A program made the position numbers and the translations under genes. 64,000 nucleotides of DNA from an uncultured Lachnospiraceae bacterium. Its GTDB lineage: Bacteria > Bacillota > Clostridia > Lachnospirales > Lachnospiraceae. Position 1 is the first letter of the stretch, and every line of letters starts with the position of its first letter. Below are positions 23,543 to 31,317 of this stretch, one piece after another. The notes under the pieces were generated by a model, which worked only from the letters and a program-made list of their open reading frames with translations, was not told the DNA's origin and did not search any database. The DNA lies in NCBI GenBank assembly GCA_900315505.1, contig OMZG01000001.1, forward strand, positions 62,001-126,000, given 5' to 3'.

Positions 23543-24730
23543 ATGGCAGAAAGAATTGTTCTGGCAGGAGCATGCCGTACAGCAATCGGTAAGATGGGCG
23601 GAGAGCTCTCTACCGTATCAGCAGTAGATATGGGAGCTGCAGTTGTTAAGGAAGCTCTCAAGCGTGCAAATGTGCCGGGAGATCAGGTAGACGAGGTTAA
23701 GTTCGGATGCGTTATCCAGGCCGGACTTGGACAGAACGTAGCAAGACAGGTATCAATCAAGGCAGGACTTCCTGTTGAGGTACCGGCTGTTACACTGAAT
23801 GCAGTATGCGGATCAGGACTTAAGTGCGTTAATGAGGCTGCAAACATGATCATGGCCGGACAGGCTGATATCGTAGTTGCAGGTGGTACAGAGTCCATGT
23901 CACGTGCTCCGTTCGCTCTTGATAAGGCACGTTTCGGATATCGTATGAATAACGGTGTTCTTGTAGATACAATGATCAATGATGCCCTCTGGGATGCATT
24001 CAACCAGTATCATATGATGGTTACAGCAGAGAACGTAGCAAAGCAGTGGAAGCTCACTCGTGAGGAACTCGACGAGTTCGCAGCTAATTCACAGCAGAAG
24101 TGTCAGAAGGCTATCGCTGATGGCAAGTTCAAGGATGAGATCGTACCTATCACAATTCATGACCGCAAGAAGGGTGATATCGTAATCGATAAGGATGAGG
24201 GACCTCGTGCAGGAATCACAGCAGAGGGTCTTGCAAAGCTTAAGTGTGCATCAGGTGTTGAAGGCGGAGTAGTAACAGCCGGAAACGCATCAGGAATCAA
24301 TGATGGTGCAGCAGCAGTCGTACTCATGACAGAGGAGAAGGCTAAAGAGCTTGGTGTCAAGCCAATGGCATACTTCGTTGGCGGCGCTATGGGCGGCGTA
24401 GATCCGAAGATCATGGGTGTTGGTCCTGTAGCAGCTGTTAAGAACGCTATGAAGAGAACAGGCCTTTCAGTTGATGATATGGATCTCATCGAGGCTAACG
24501 AGGCATTTGCAGCTCAGTCAGTTGCAGTAGCCAAGGAGCTCAAGTTCGATATGAGCAAGGTCAATGTAAACGGTGGAGCAATCGCTCTTGGACATCCGGT
24601 AGGAGCTTCAGGCTGCCGTATCCTTGTTACACTTCTTCACGAGATGGAGAAGAGAGATGCCAAGAAGGGTCTTGCAACACTCTGTATCGGTGGCGGCATG
24701 GGATGTGCTACTATCGTTGAGCGTGACTGA
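23543..24730 (+). CDS. thl: Acetyl-CoA C-acetyltransferase (thiolase)
   Basis: The 395-residue thiolase condenses two acetyl-CoA to acetoacetyl-CoA, the first step of butyrate formation. I start at ATG 23543 behind AAAGGAG; the frame is open further upstream but without a usable start. The nucleophile C89 is in [11 protein letters not shown]. The catalytic His is in [14 protein letters not shown] and the second Cys in TLCIGGGMG. First gene of the butyrate module. It is followed not by crt but by a palindromic repeat and a four-helix-bundle gene. Confidence 0.96.
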   Translation: MAERIVLAGACRTAIGKMGGELSTVSAVDMGAAVVKEALKRANVPGDQVDEVKFGCVIQAGLGQNVARQVSIKAGLPVEVPAVTLNAVCGSGLKCVNEAANMIMAGQADIVVAGGTESMSRAPFALDKARFGYRMNNGVLVDTMINDALWDAFNQYHMMVTAENVAKQWKLTREELDEFAANSQQKCQKAIADGKFKDEIVPITIHDRKKGDIVIDKDEGPRAGITAEGLAKLKCASGVEGGVVTAGNASGINDGAAAVVLMTEEKAKELGVKPMAYFVGGAMGGVDPKIMGVGPVAAVKNAMKRTGLSVDDMDLIEANEAFAAQSVAVAKELKFDMSKVNVNGGAIALGHPVGASGCRILVTLLHEMEKRDAKKGLATLCIGGGMGCATIVERD

Positions 24731-24846
24731 CCGAAAGCTTCGAGGTGAGAGCGAGCCGTAAGGCGACGCTCGAGCCCGAAGCGAGGTCGTTCTTTGAGAT
24801 TAATGAGAGCAAGCGTAAGCGCAGCTCGAATTTAGCGAAAAGAACT
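24731..24846 (+). repeat. REP-like double palindrome after thl
   Basis: Starting one base after the thl stop are two hairpins. The first has GCTTCG (24737-24742) with CGAAGC (24777-24782), enclosing GAGCG...CGCTC and GCC-GTAA-GGC. The second has GTTCTTT (24789-24795) with AAAGAAC (24839-24845), enclosing GC-rich inner repeats. Neither is followed by a T tract, so read-through into hbd is possible. No gene is seen here. Confidence 0.7.
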
Positions 24847-24853
24847 TCCTTAA

Positions 24854-25295
24854 TAGGATATAGGGTTTAGGATATAGGGGATAGGATGGATAGTTACAGG
24901 GATTTAATTGTCTGGCAGAAGAGCATTATACTTGTGGAAGAAGTTTATAATATTGTAAAATCTCTTCCAAAAGAAGAACTATATGCACTTTCTGATCAGA
25001 TGAGAAGATCAGTGGTATCAATACCTTCAAATATAGCAGAAGGCTATGAAAGAAATACTACCAGAGAATATTTAAGGTTTTTATCAATTGCACAAGGTTC
25101 CAGAGCAGAGTTAGAAACACAATTGGAAATTTGTGTTAGACTTGCCTATCTTTCTGTGGAACAGGTTAATCTGGCACTTTCATTATGCAATGAAGTCAGT
25201 AAAATGCTTGGTGCAATTATTCGGAAACTGGGAAATACTCGCTACTCTAACCCCTACCCCCTACCCCCTAACCCCTAACTCCTATTCCCTAACAA
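24854..25295 (+). mobile_element. Putative element: four-helix-bundle gene bounded by inverted heptamer arrays
   Basis: Left boundary: five contiguous 7-bp units, TAGGATA, TAGGGTT, TAGGATA, TAGGGGA and TAGGATG (24854-24888). Right boundary: seven units, CTAACCC, CTACCCC, CTACCCC, CTAACCC, CTAACTC, CTATTCC and CTAACAA (25247-25295). The right units reverse-complement to (G/T)TAGGGG-like units, so the arrays are inverted. The start codon lies in the fifth left unit and the stop codon in the fifth right unit. The geneless arrays elsewhere in the window share the design. Transposition is inferred, not shown. Confidence 0.6.
24886..25278 (+). CDS. Four-helix-bundle protein (23S rRNA intervening-sequence protein/S23 family)
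   Basis: The 130-residue protein has the IVP/S23 pattern: SYRDLIVWQKSIILVEEVYNI, then LYALSDQMRRSVVSIPSNIAEGYER, then EYLRFLSIAQGSRAELETQLEIC. The family folds as a pentameric four-helix bundle and is also related to Avd of diversity-generating retroelements; its role is unknown. Codon use is AT-rich (TTA, ATA, AGA) and unlike the flanking thl and hbd. The last residues (NPYPLPPNP) are translated heptamers. It interrupts a conserved metabolic operon. No reverse transcriptase or transposase is nearby. Confidence 0.9.
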   Translation: MDSYRDLIVWQKSIILVEEVYNIVKSLPKEELYALSDQMRRSVVSIPSNIAEGYERNTTREYLRFLSIAQGSRAELETQLEICVRLAYLSVEQVNLALSLCNEVSKMLGAIIRKLGNTRYSNPYPLPPNP

Positions 25296-25320
25296 TAACT
25301 TACATTTAGGAGGAAAACAC

Positions 25321-26205
25321 ATGAAGGTTGCAGTTATCGGCGCCGGAACTATGGGCTCAGGAATTGCCCAGACATTCGCACAGTGCGATGAAGTAGAGAC
25401 AGTATATCTCTGCGACATCAAAGAGGAGTTCGCTGAGGGCGGACTCGGCAAGGTAAAGAAGAATCTTGACAAGCTCGTAAGCAAGGGCAAGATGGATCAG
25501 GCCAAGGCTGACGCTATCGTTGGCAAGTTCAAGACAGGTCTCAATACAATCGCTACAGATCCTGATCTCGTAGTAGAGGCTGCTCTTGAGGTTATGGACA
25601 TCAAGAAGAACTGCTTCAAAGAGCTTGAAGAGAATATCGTCAAGAATCCTGACTGCATTTTCGCATCAAATACATCATCACTTTCAATCACAGAGATCGG
25701 CGCAGGCTTAAAGACTCCTGTGATCGGAATGCACTTCTTCAACCCGGCACCTGTTATGAAACTCATCGAGGTCATCAAGGGCGCTAACACACCTGACGAG
25801 ACAGTAGAGAAGGTTGAGGAGATCGCAAGAAAGCTTGGAAAGACACCTGTACGTGTTCAGGAGTCAGCAGGTTTCGTTGCAAACCGTATCCTCATCCCGA
25901 TGATCAACGAAGGAATCTTCGTATATTCAGAGGGTGTTGCAGATATCGAGGGTGTTGATAATGCCATGAAGCTCGGATGCAATCACCCAATGGGACCACT
26001 TGAGCTCGGCGACTACATCGGACTTGATATCGTACTTGCGATCATGAACGTACTCTATACAGAGACAGCAGATTCCAAGTATCGTCCGGCTCCGCTTCTT
26101 AAGAAGATGGTTCGTGCAGGACATCTTGGTGTCAAGAGTGGAAGAGGCTTCTATGATTATTCAGAGGGCTTCAAGAATAAGGTTCCGGTTGACAAGAAAA
26201 ATTAA
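25321..26205 (+). CDS. hbd: 3-hydroxybutyryl-CoA dehydrogenase
   Basis: The 294-residue NAD(P)-dependent enzyme reduces acetoacetyl-CoA to 3-hydroxybutyryl-CoA. The Rossmann motif [17 protein letters not shown] is at the N-terminus. The catalytic His is in [18 protein letters not shown], with its partner Glu in the same segment, and C-terminal domain markers are [17 protein letters not shown] and [17 protein letters not shown] lies upstream of the ATG. Expected neighbour crt (crotonase) is absent on both sides. Confidence 0.96.
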   Translation: MKVAVIGAGTMGSGIAQTFAQCDEVETVYLCDIKEEFAEGGLGKVKKNLDKLVSKGKMDQAKADAIVGKFKTGLNTIATDPDLVVEAALEVMDIKKNCFKELEENIVKNPDCIFASNTSSLSITEIGAGLKTPVIGMHFFNPAPVMKLIEVIKGANTPDETVEKVEEIARKLGKTPVRVQESAGFVANRILIPMINEGIFVYSEGVADIEGVDNAMKLGCNHPMGPLELGDYIGLDIVLAIMNVLYTETADSKYRPAPLLKKMVRAGHLGVKSGRGFYDYSEGFKNKVPVDKKN

Positions 26206-26282
26206 TAGTTTAGAGTTCGGAGTTAATAGTTCTAAGCTTAAGACTCTGAACTCAGAACATCGAACTCAGGACTAATACTAAT
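26206..26282 (+). repeat. Heptamer inverted-array element between hbd and bcd
   Basis: Eleven contiguous units (77 bp) begin right after the hbd stop. Left: TAGTTTA, GAGTTCG, GAGTTAA, TAGTTCT. Centre: AAGCTTA. Right: AGACTCT, GAACTCA, GAACATC, GAACTCA, GGACTAA, TACTAAT. The total length and unit number equal those of the cysK/metY copy. The bcd ribosome binding site follows directly. Confidence 0.85.
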
Positions 26283-26301
26283 TCAGGAAGGAAATAAATC
26301 C

Positions 26302-27462
26302 ATGGATTTTATTATAGATAAAAAGCATGAGATGGCTCGTTCCCTCTTCGCTGATTTCGCTCAGAAAGAGGTAAAGCCGCTCGCACAGGAAATCGATGAG
26401 ACAGAGGAGTTCCCGAGAGCAACTGTTGAGAAAATGGCAAAGTACGGCTTTCTGGGAATTGCTATTCCAAAGGAGTACGGCGGACAGGGCTGTGATCCGC
26501 TTACATACGTTATGTGTGTAGAGGAGCTCGCAAAGGTCTGTGGTACAACAGCCGTTATCGTTTCAGCTCATTCATCACTCTGCTGTGACCCTATTCTTAA
26601 CTACGGTACAGAAGAGCAGAAGCAGAAGTACCTTGTACCTCTTGCAAAGGGCGAGAAGCTCGGAGCCTTCGCTCTTACTGAGCCAGGAGCAGGTACAGAC
26701 GCTCAGGGAGCACAGACAAAGGCAGTTCTCGATGAGAAGACAAATGAGTGGGTACTCAACGGATCAAAGTGCTTCATCACCAATGGTAAGGAAGCAGATA
26801 TCTATGTCATCATCGCAGTAACAGATATTACCACAGATAAGAAGGGCCGTCCAAAGAAGAATTTCTCAGCATTCATCGTTGAGAAGGGAACTCCTGGATT
26901 CTCATTCGGAACCAAGGAGAAGAAGATGGGTATCCGTGCTTCATCTACATACGAGCTTATTTTCCAGGATTGCCGTATCCCGGCTGAGAACCTTCTCGGC
27001 GTAAGAGGCAAGGGCTTCCAGGAAGCAATGCATACTCTTGATGGTGGACGTATCGGAATCGCAGCTCAGGCTCTTGGACTTGGTGAGGGCGCTATCGACC
27101 GTACTATAGAGTTCGTAAAGGAAAGAAAGCAGTTCGGACGCACTATCGGAGCATTCCAGAATACCCAGTTCCAGCTCGCTGATATGGCTACACGCATGCA
27201 GGCAGCTCAGTACCTTGTATATGCAGCAGCAGAGGCAAAGAAGAACAAGCCTAGATTCTCAGTAGAGGCAGCAGAGGCAAAGCTTTTCGCAGCAGAAGCA
27301 GCAATGGCGGTTACTACAAAGGCTGTACAGCTTCACGGTGGTTATGGATATACACGTGAGTACGATGTAGAGCGTATGATGCGTGATGCCAAGATCACAG
27401 AGATCTACGAAGGTACATCAGAAGTTCAGAGAATGGTTATTTCAGGAAACTTACTTAAGTAA
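26302..27462 (+). CDS. bcd: Butyryl-CoA dehydrogenase (short-chain acyl-CoA dehydrogenase)
   Basis: The 386-residue flavoprotein reduces crotonyl-CoA to butyryl-CoA. With EtfAB in clostridia it bifurcates electrons to ferredoxin. Family motifs: [14 protein letters not shown] (substrate/FAD binding), [26 protein letters not shown] and the C-terminal catalytic Glu in [16 protein letters not shown]. Very strong codon bias shows high expression. AGGAAGGAAA precedes the ATG. Flanked on both sides by heptamer arrays. Confidence 0.96.
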   Translation: MDFIIDKKHEMARSLFADFAQKEVKPLAQEIDETEEFPRATVEKMAKYGFLGIAIPKEYGGQGCDPLTYVMCVEELAKVCGTTAVIVSAHSSLCCDPILNYGTEEQKQKYLVPLAKGEKLGAFALTEPGAGTDAQGAQTKAVLDEKTNEWVLNGSKCFITNGKEADIYVIIAVTDITTDKKGRPKKNFSAFIVEKGTPGFSFGTKEKKMGIRASSTYELIFQDCRIPAENLLGVRGKGFQEAMHTLDGGRIGIAAQALGLGEGAIDRTIEFVKERKQFGRTIGAFQNTQFQLADMATRMQAAQYLVYAAAEAKKNKPRFSVEAAEAKLFAAEAAMAVTTKAVQLHGGYGYTREYDVERMMRDAKITEIYEGTSEVQRMVISGNLLK

Positions 27463-27572
27463 GTTCAAAGTTCAAAGTTCTGAGTTCAAAGCTCTGAGTT
27501 CAAAGTAAGTATTCTGATGATATAAACTCAAACTAAGAACTAATAACTTAGAACTAATAACTAAGAACTATC
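27461..27572 (+). repeat. Heptamer inverted-array element between bcd and etfB
   Basis: Sixteen contiguous units (112 bp) hold one phase. Left: AAGTTCA, AAGTTCA, AAGTTCT, GAGTTCA, AAGCTCT, GAGTTCA, AAGTAAG. Centre: TATTCTG, ATGATAT. Right: AAACTCA, AACTAAG, AACTAAT, AACTTAG, AACTAAT, AACTAAG, AACTATC. The bcd stop codon (27460-27462) overlaps the first unit, and the etfB ribosome binding site starts about eight bases after the last. Confidence 0.88.
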
Positions 27573-27593
27573 AAATAAAGGAGCAAACAATAC

Positions 27594-28397
27594 ATGAAAA
27601 TTGTAGTATGTATTAAACAGGTTCCGGATACCAAGGGCGGCGTAGTATTCAACCCGGACGGAACCCTTAACCGTGCAGCAATGCTTACGATCATGAACCC
27701 TGATGACAAGGCTGGTCTTGAGGCTGCACTTCGTATAAAGGAAGTACATCCAGGCACAACTGTCACAGTTCTTACAATGGGTCTTCCAAAAGCAGAGGAC
27801 GTTCTGCTCGAGGCTATGGCTATGGGAGCTGATGATGGTATCCTCGTTACTGACCGTGTACTCGGTGGTGCTGATACCTGGGCTACTTCGACCACTATCG
27901 CAGGAGCACTCAGAAATATCGATTATGACATGATCATCACAGGACGTCAGGCTATCGATGGTGATACAGCACAGGTCGGACCGCAGATCGCAGAGCATCT
28001 CGGAATCCCTGTTATCTCTTATGCAGAGGATATCAAGGTAGATGAGGCTGCAAAGACTGTTGAAGTAAAGAGACAGTATGATGACAGATATCATATCCTG
28101 AAGGCTCAGATGCCATGCCTTATCACTGCTCTTGCAGAGCTTAGCAAGGAGCCAATGTACATGACACCGGGCGGAATCTTTGATGCAATCGACCAGAAGG
28201 ACGAGAGGATTACCGTATGGGGCCGTAAGGACCTTAAGGATGTTGATGACAAGGATCTCGGACTCAAGGGTTCACCTACGAAGATTGCCAAGGCTTCTGA
28301 TAAGGTTCGTAAGGGAGCTGGAGAAAAGGTTACTCTTGACCCACAGGAATCTGTAGATTACATCATGGGCAAGCTCAATGAGAAGCACCTCATTTAA
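27594..28397 (+). CDS. etfB: Electron transfer flavoprotein beta subunit
   Basis: The 267-residue subunit starts MKIVVCIKQVPDTKGG, typical of EtfB, and carries the AMP/FAD-binding ADP-fold segments (TVLTMGLPKAEDVLLEAMAMGADDGILV, TGRQAIDGDTAQVGPQIAEHL). In butyrate producers EtfB binds the bifurcating FAD and accepts NADH electrons for the Bcd-EtfAB complex. AAGGAG precedes the ATG. Lies between a heptamer array and etfA. Confidence 0.96.
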   Translation: MKIVVCIKQVPDTKGGVVFNPDGTLNRAAMLTIMNPDDKAGLEAALRIKEVHPGTTVTVLTMGLPKAEDVLLEAMAMGADDGILVTDRVLGGADTWATSTTIAGALRNIDYDMIITGRQAIDGDTAQVGPQIAEHLGIPVISYAEDIKVDEAAKTVEVKRQYDDRYHILKAQMPCLITALAELSKEPMYMTPGGIFDAIDQKDERITVWGRKDLKDVDDKDLGLKGSPTKIAKASDKVRKGAGEKVTLDPQESVDYIMGKLNEKHLI

Positions 28398-28432
28398 CGA
28401 AGATATAACTCTTTTGAGAGAAAGGTAAAATA

Positions 28433-29491
28433 ATGGCTTTAGAAGATTATAAAGGAGTATTTACCTATGCTCAGCAGGTAGACGGAGAGCTTTCTTCTAT
28501 CTCTCTTGAGCTTATTGGTAAAGGAAAAGAATTAGCAGATGCATTAGGAGAGCAGGTAACTGCAGTCCTTATCGGATCAAAGGTTGAGGGTCTCGCTGAC
28601 AGACTTGGTGAGTATGGCGCTGACCGTGTCATCATCGTAGATGATCCTCTCCTCGAGACATATCGTACAGAGCAGTATGCACAGGCACTTGCAGGTGTTA
28701 TCAATGAGTATAAGCCTGAGATCATGCTTGTAGGCGCTACAGCAATCGGACGTGACCTTGGACCTACAGTATCAGCACGTGTAGCTACAGGTCTTACCGC
28801 AGACTGCACCAAGCTTGATATCGGAGATTTCCCGCTTGAGGCTAAGCCGGGAGTAGAGCAGAAGCACAATCAGCTGCTCATGACCCGTCCTGCATTCGGT
28901 GGTAATACAATCGCTACCATCGCCTGCCCGAATAACCGCCCTCAGATGGCTACGGTCCGCCCGGGTGTTATGCAGAAGCTTGAACCACAGGCTGGCAGAA
29001 AGCCAGAAGTCATCAAGGCTGACATACAGATCTCCGAGAACAACAAGTCTGTAACTATCGAGAAGGTAGTAAAGGACGTAGCAAAGGTTGCAAACATCAT
29101 GGACGCCAAGATCCTCGTATCAGGCGGACGTGGAGTTGGTTCAGCAGAGAACTTCAAGCTTCTCGATGACCTCGCTGCAGCACTTGGCAAGGGAGCTATG
29201 GTTTCATGCTCACGTGCAGTAGTAGATTCAGGCTGGAAGCCAAAGGATCTTCAGGTAGGACAGACAGGAAAGACCGTTCGTCCGAACATCTACTTCGCTA
29301 TCGGTATTTCAGGAGCCATCCAGCACGTAGCAGGTATGGAAGAGTCTGACCTCATCATCGCTATCAACAAGGATGAGGGAGCACCTATCTTCGACGTAGC
29401 TGACTATGGTCTTGTAGGAGATCTGAATAAGATCGTTCCTCTCCTTACAGAGGCTATCAAGGCTCAGAAGGCTAAAGAAGCTGAAGCTTAA
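28433..29491 (+). CDS. etfA: Electron transfer flavoprotein alpha subunit
   Basis: The 352-residue partner of EtfB has the C-terminal FAD-binding domain with VSGGRGVGSAENFKLLDDLA, GQTGKTVRPNIYFAIGISGAIQH and AINKDEGAPIFDVADYGLVGD. The N-terminal half has LVGATAIGRDLGPTVSARVATGL. It shuttles electrons between EtfB and the acyl-CoA dehydrogenase. Last gene of the operon; a strong terminator follows. Confidence 0.96.
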   Translation: MALEDYKGVFTYAQQVDGELSSISLELIGKGKELADALGEQVTAVLIGSKVEGLADRLGEYGADRVIIVDDPLLETYRTEQYAQALAGVINEYKPEIMLVGATAIGRDLGPTVSARVATGLTADCTKLDIGDFPLEAKPGVEQKHNQLLMTRPAFGGNTIATIACPNNRPQMATVRPGVMQKLEPQAGRKPEVIKADIQISENNKSVTIEKVVKDVAKVANIMDAKILVSGGRGVGSAENFKLLDDLAAALGKGAMVSCSRAVVDSGWKPKDLQVGQTGKTVRPNIYFAIGISGAIQHVAGMEESDLIIAINKDEGAPIFDVADYGLVGDLNKIVPLLTEAIKAQKAKEAEA

Positions 29492-29532
29492 GAAAAACTT
29501 AACGTTTTCTTTAATATTTCTTGAAAAATAAA

Positions 29533-29567
29533 GGGCATCCGCGGGCAATTCCGTGGATGTCTTTTTT
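29533..29567 (+). terminator. Terminator of the butyrate operon
   Basis: The stem GGCATCCGCGG (29534-29544) pairs, with G-U pairs, with CCGTGGATGTC (29551-29561), followed by six T. Confidence 0.92.
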
Positions 29568-29662
29568 GCCTGAATGTGTCCGGAAATCGGCTATTTTGTG
29601 TTATTTTGGTGAATATGACGAAAAAAAGCACTAATTTTTTTTCATTTTTATACAAAAAAAGT

Positions 29663-29691
29663 GTGACATTTTTATTTCATTGTGGTATTAT
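29663..29691 (+). promoter_or_regulatory. Promoter for mrp
   Basis: -35 GTGACA (29663-29668), a 17-bp spacer and -10 TATTAT (29686-29691). The leader before the GTG start is over 200 nt and contains a half copy of the glyA-type repeat. Confidence 0.6.
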
Positions 29692-29802
29692 ATCTATTGT
29701 CAAATTGTTGATAGAAGGATTGGGAATTCGCTGGTTCTCAGTCCTTCTTTCATATTTAGAAAAAACGCAGTGTTTGACGGAGCAGCTATCACATGCAGCT
29801 GC

Positions 29803-29840
29803 TCGAGACTCGCTCTCGCTCTTTTTCGACGCAGCGGTGC
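29803..29840 (+). repeat. Partial REP-like repeat upstream of mrp
   Basis: GCTCTCGCT (from 29812) and GACGCAGCGG (29828-29837) match the order and spacing of the same words in the secDF terminator apex (14853-14880). It looks like a degenerate or half copy. No gene is seen in 29570-29912. Confidence 0.5.
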
Positions 29841-29912
29841 ATAAGGCCGCAGAGAAATAATATATAAACAAAAAAGAAGGTCTGGGAATCAGACTTATAG
29901 TAGGAGGTTGAC

Positions 29913-30773
29913 GTGTCTAAGGAAAAGAATCAGGAAGAAATAGATAAAGAAGTGGAGCAGTTCCGCAAGGATCTTGGGATTAAGGAAAAGCCGCAGAAGC
30001 AGGCTAAGCCTGATTTCCATGAGGATCTGAATAAGTATTCATCCATAAAGCATGTGATCGGTGTCGTGAGCGGCAAGGGCGGTGTAGGCAAGAGCTTTGT
30101 GACCGGACAGATGGCTGCCATGATGGTGCGTGACGGATATAAGGTAGGCATACTTGATGCGGATATTACCGGTCCGTCAATTCCGAAGATGTATGGCGTG
30201 CATGGGCCGGCCTATGGTGATGACAAGGGCTCATATCCTATTGAGGCCGCAGATGGCACGAAGATCATGTCGATAAATCTCCTTCTTGATGATGAGGAGG
30301 CTCCGGTCATCTGGAGAGGGCCGGTAATCGCTAATGCTGTAAAGCAGTTCTGGACCGATGTGGTCTGGGGAGATCTGGACTATCTTTTCGTGGATATGCC
30401 GCCAGGAACAGGAGATGTGCCTCTTACGGTATTTCAGTCGCTCCCTGTAGATGGTGTTGTGATTGTTACCAGTCCGCAGGATCTCGTGAGTATGATCGTA
30501 AAGAAGGCATATAATATGGCTTCCATGATGAATGTCCCGGTTCTCGGGATCGTGGAGAACTACAGCTATATGAAGTGTCCACATTGCGGAGAGAAGATTT
30601 CCGTATTCGGCGAGAGCAATATAGATAAGGTTGCAGCAGGACTTGGTCTCCCGGTACTGGGGAAGCTTCCTATAGATCCATCTTATGCGAAGAAGGAGGA
30701 TGAGGGAAAGTCCTACGAGATAGTGGCTCCGTTTGAACCTATCATGGAGCGTATTCTTACAGCACTAAATTAA
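29913..30773 (+). CDS. mrp: Mrp/NBP35-family iron-sulfur cluster carrier ATPase
   Basis: In this 286-residue P-loop ATPase, residues 1-40 are a charged N-terminal tail. The deviant Walker A GVVSGKGGVGKSFVTGQM (about 49-66) contains the signature lysine of the MinD/Mrp group, and VDMPPGTGDVPLTV is switch II. The bridging-cluster motif CxxC is in YMKCPHCGEK (about 227-230). The family carries [4Fe-4S] clusters to apoproteins. GTG start at 29913 after TAGGAGG. Stands alone with its own terminator. Confidence 0.93.
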   Translation: MSKEKNQEEIDKEVEQFRKDLGIKEKPQKQAKPDFHEDLNKYSSIKHVIGVVSGKGGVGKSFVTGQMAAMMVRDGYKVGILDADITGPSIPKMYGVHGPAYGDDKGSYPIEAADGTKIMSINLLLDDEEAPVIWRGPVIANAVKQFWTDVVWGDLDYLFVDMPPGTGDVPLTVFQSLPVDGVVIVTSPQDLVSMIVKKAYNMASMMNVPVLGIVENYSYMKCPHCGEKISVFGESNIDKVAAGLGLPVLGKLPIDPSYAKKEDEGKSYEIVAPFEPIMERILTALN

Positions 30774-30808
30774 GATATTTATAACGTTTGAGGTTTTTTT
30801 AACTAACA

Positions 30809-30837
30809 AGGGTCGGCGCTTACTGCCGGCCTTTTTT
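30809..30837 (+). terminator. Terminator after mrp
   Basis: GGTCGGC (30811-30817) pairs with GCCGGCC (30825-30831) around a 7-nt loop, then six T. The following 240 bp up to 31079 is AT-rich and then contains a TCCTGAC/GTCAGGA inverted repeat (30916-30922/30948-30954). I see no clear riboswitch or gene in it. Confidence 0.9.
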
Positions 30838-31079
30838 CATGCCTAATTCTAAACAAAGTATAAACAAATTATAAACTCAAGTTTATAAAACTTTAATCGT
30901 TTGTTAATTGATTTATCCTGACGATGATAGTATCCTTTACGCAGGGAGTCAGGAAAACGAACACGGGGAGCTCACCAGATCGATTTTTTTTCCAGACAAG
31001 CGCAGCGCATAGCAGCAGAGCAGTATTTCAGGGTGAAGTACGCTCATTGACACTTTTCTTGCAGAAAGGGGAATTTTCT

Positions 31080-31316
31080 ATGCAGGACATATTAAAGGAA
31101 TACGGACCGGCACTTATCACTGTTGTCGCAATTTTAGCACTTATAGCACTCGTTACTTTTCTCATCGGAAAGGATGGAGGAAGCGTAGTTGGAAAGGCTT
31201 TTTCAAATCTTATAACTGACTTTTTCAGTAAGGCAACGGGTGCTGTCTCATCTGGACAGAGCACGACTACACCGGCATCGCCTCAGGGCATCATAATGCT
31301 TATGGGAGGATTATGA
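31080..31316 (+). CDS. Small single-span pilin-like protein (KEYG N-terminus)
   Basis: I start at ATG 31080 behind GAAAGGGGA; the longer upstream open frame lacks a supported start. The 78-residue protein begins MQDILKEYGPALITVV. It has one span (ALITVVAILALIALVTFLIG), a short amphipathic stretch (FSNLITDFFSKATGA) and a Ser/Thr/Pro tail. The N-terminus is strikingly like that of the protein at 34440 (MQTIIKEYGEAILA), so the two are probably paralogous subunits of the structure built by the adjacent ATPase. First gene of the pilus-like operon; abuts the ATPase. Confidence 0.75.
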   Translation: MQDILKEYGPALITVVAILALIALVTFLIGKDGGSVVGKAFSNLITDFFSKATGAVSSGQSTTTPASPQGIIMLMGGL

Positions 31317-31317
31317 T

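Noticed and set aside
24854-25295. Diversity-generating retroelement suggested by the Avd-like protein
   Set aside because: No reverse transcriptase, template repeat or variable repeat is seen nearby; only the four-helix-bundle gene and heptamer arrays are present.
29576-29860. 94-codon ORF between etfA and mrp
   Set aside because: It spans the mrp promoter and a partial palindromic repeat, has no supported start and no recognisable protein character.
30838-31079. Possible c-di-GMP or other riboswitch upstream of the pilus-like operon
   Set aside because: A TCCTGAC/GTCAGGA inverted repeat is present but the conserved core of known riboswitch classes could not be recognised.
30924-31079. N-terminal extension of the first pilus-locus gene
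   Set aside because: The extension is low quality and the ATG at 31080 has a good ribosome binding site and an N-terminus matching its paralog at 34440.
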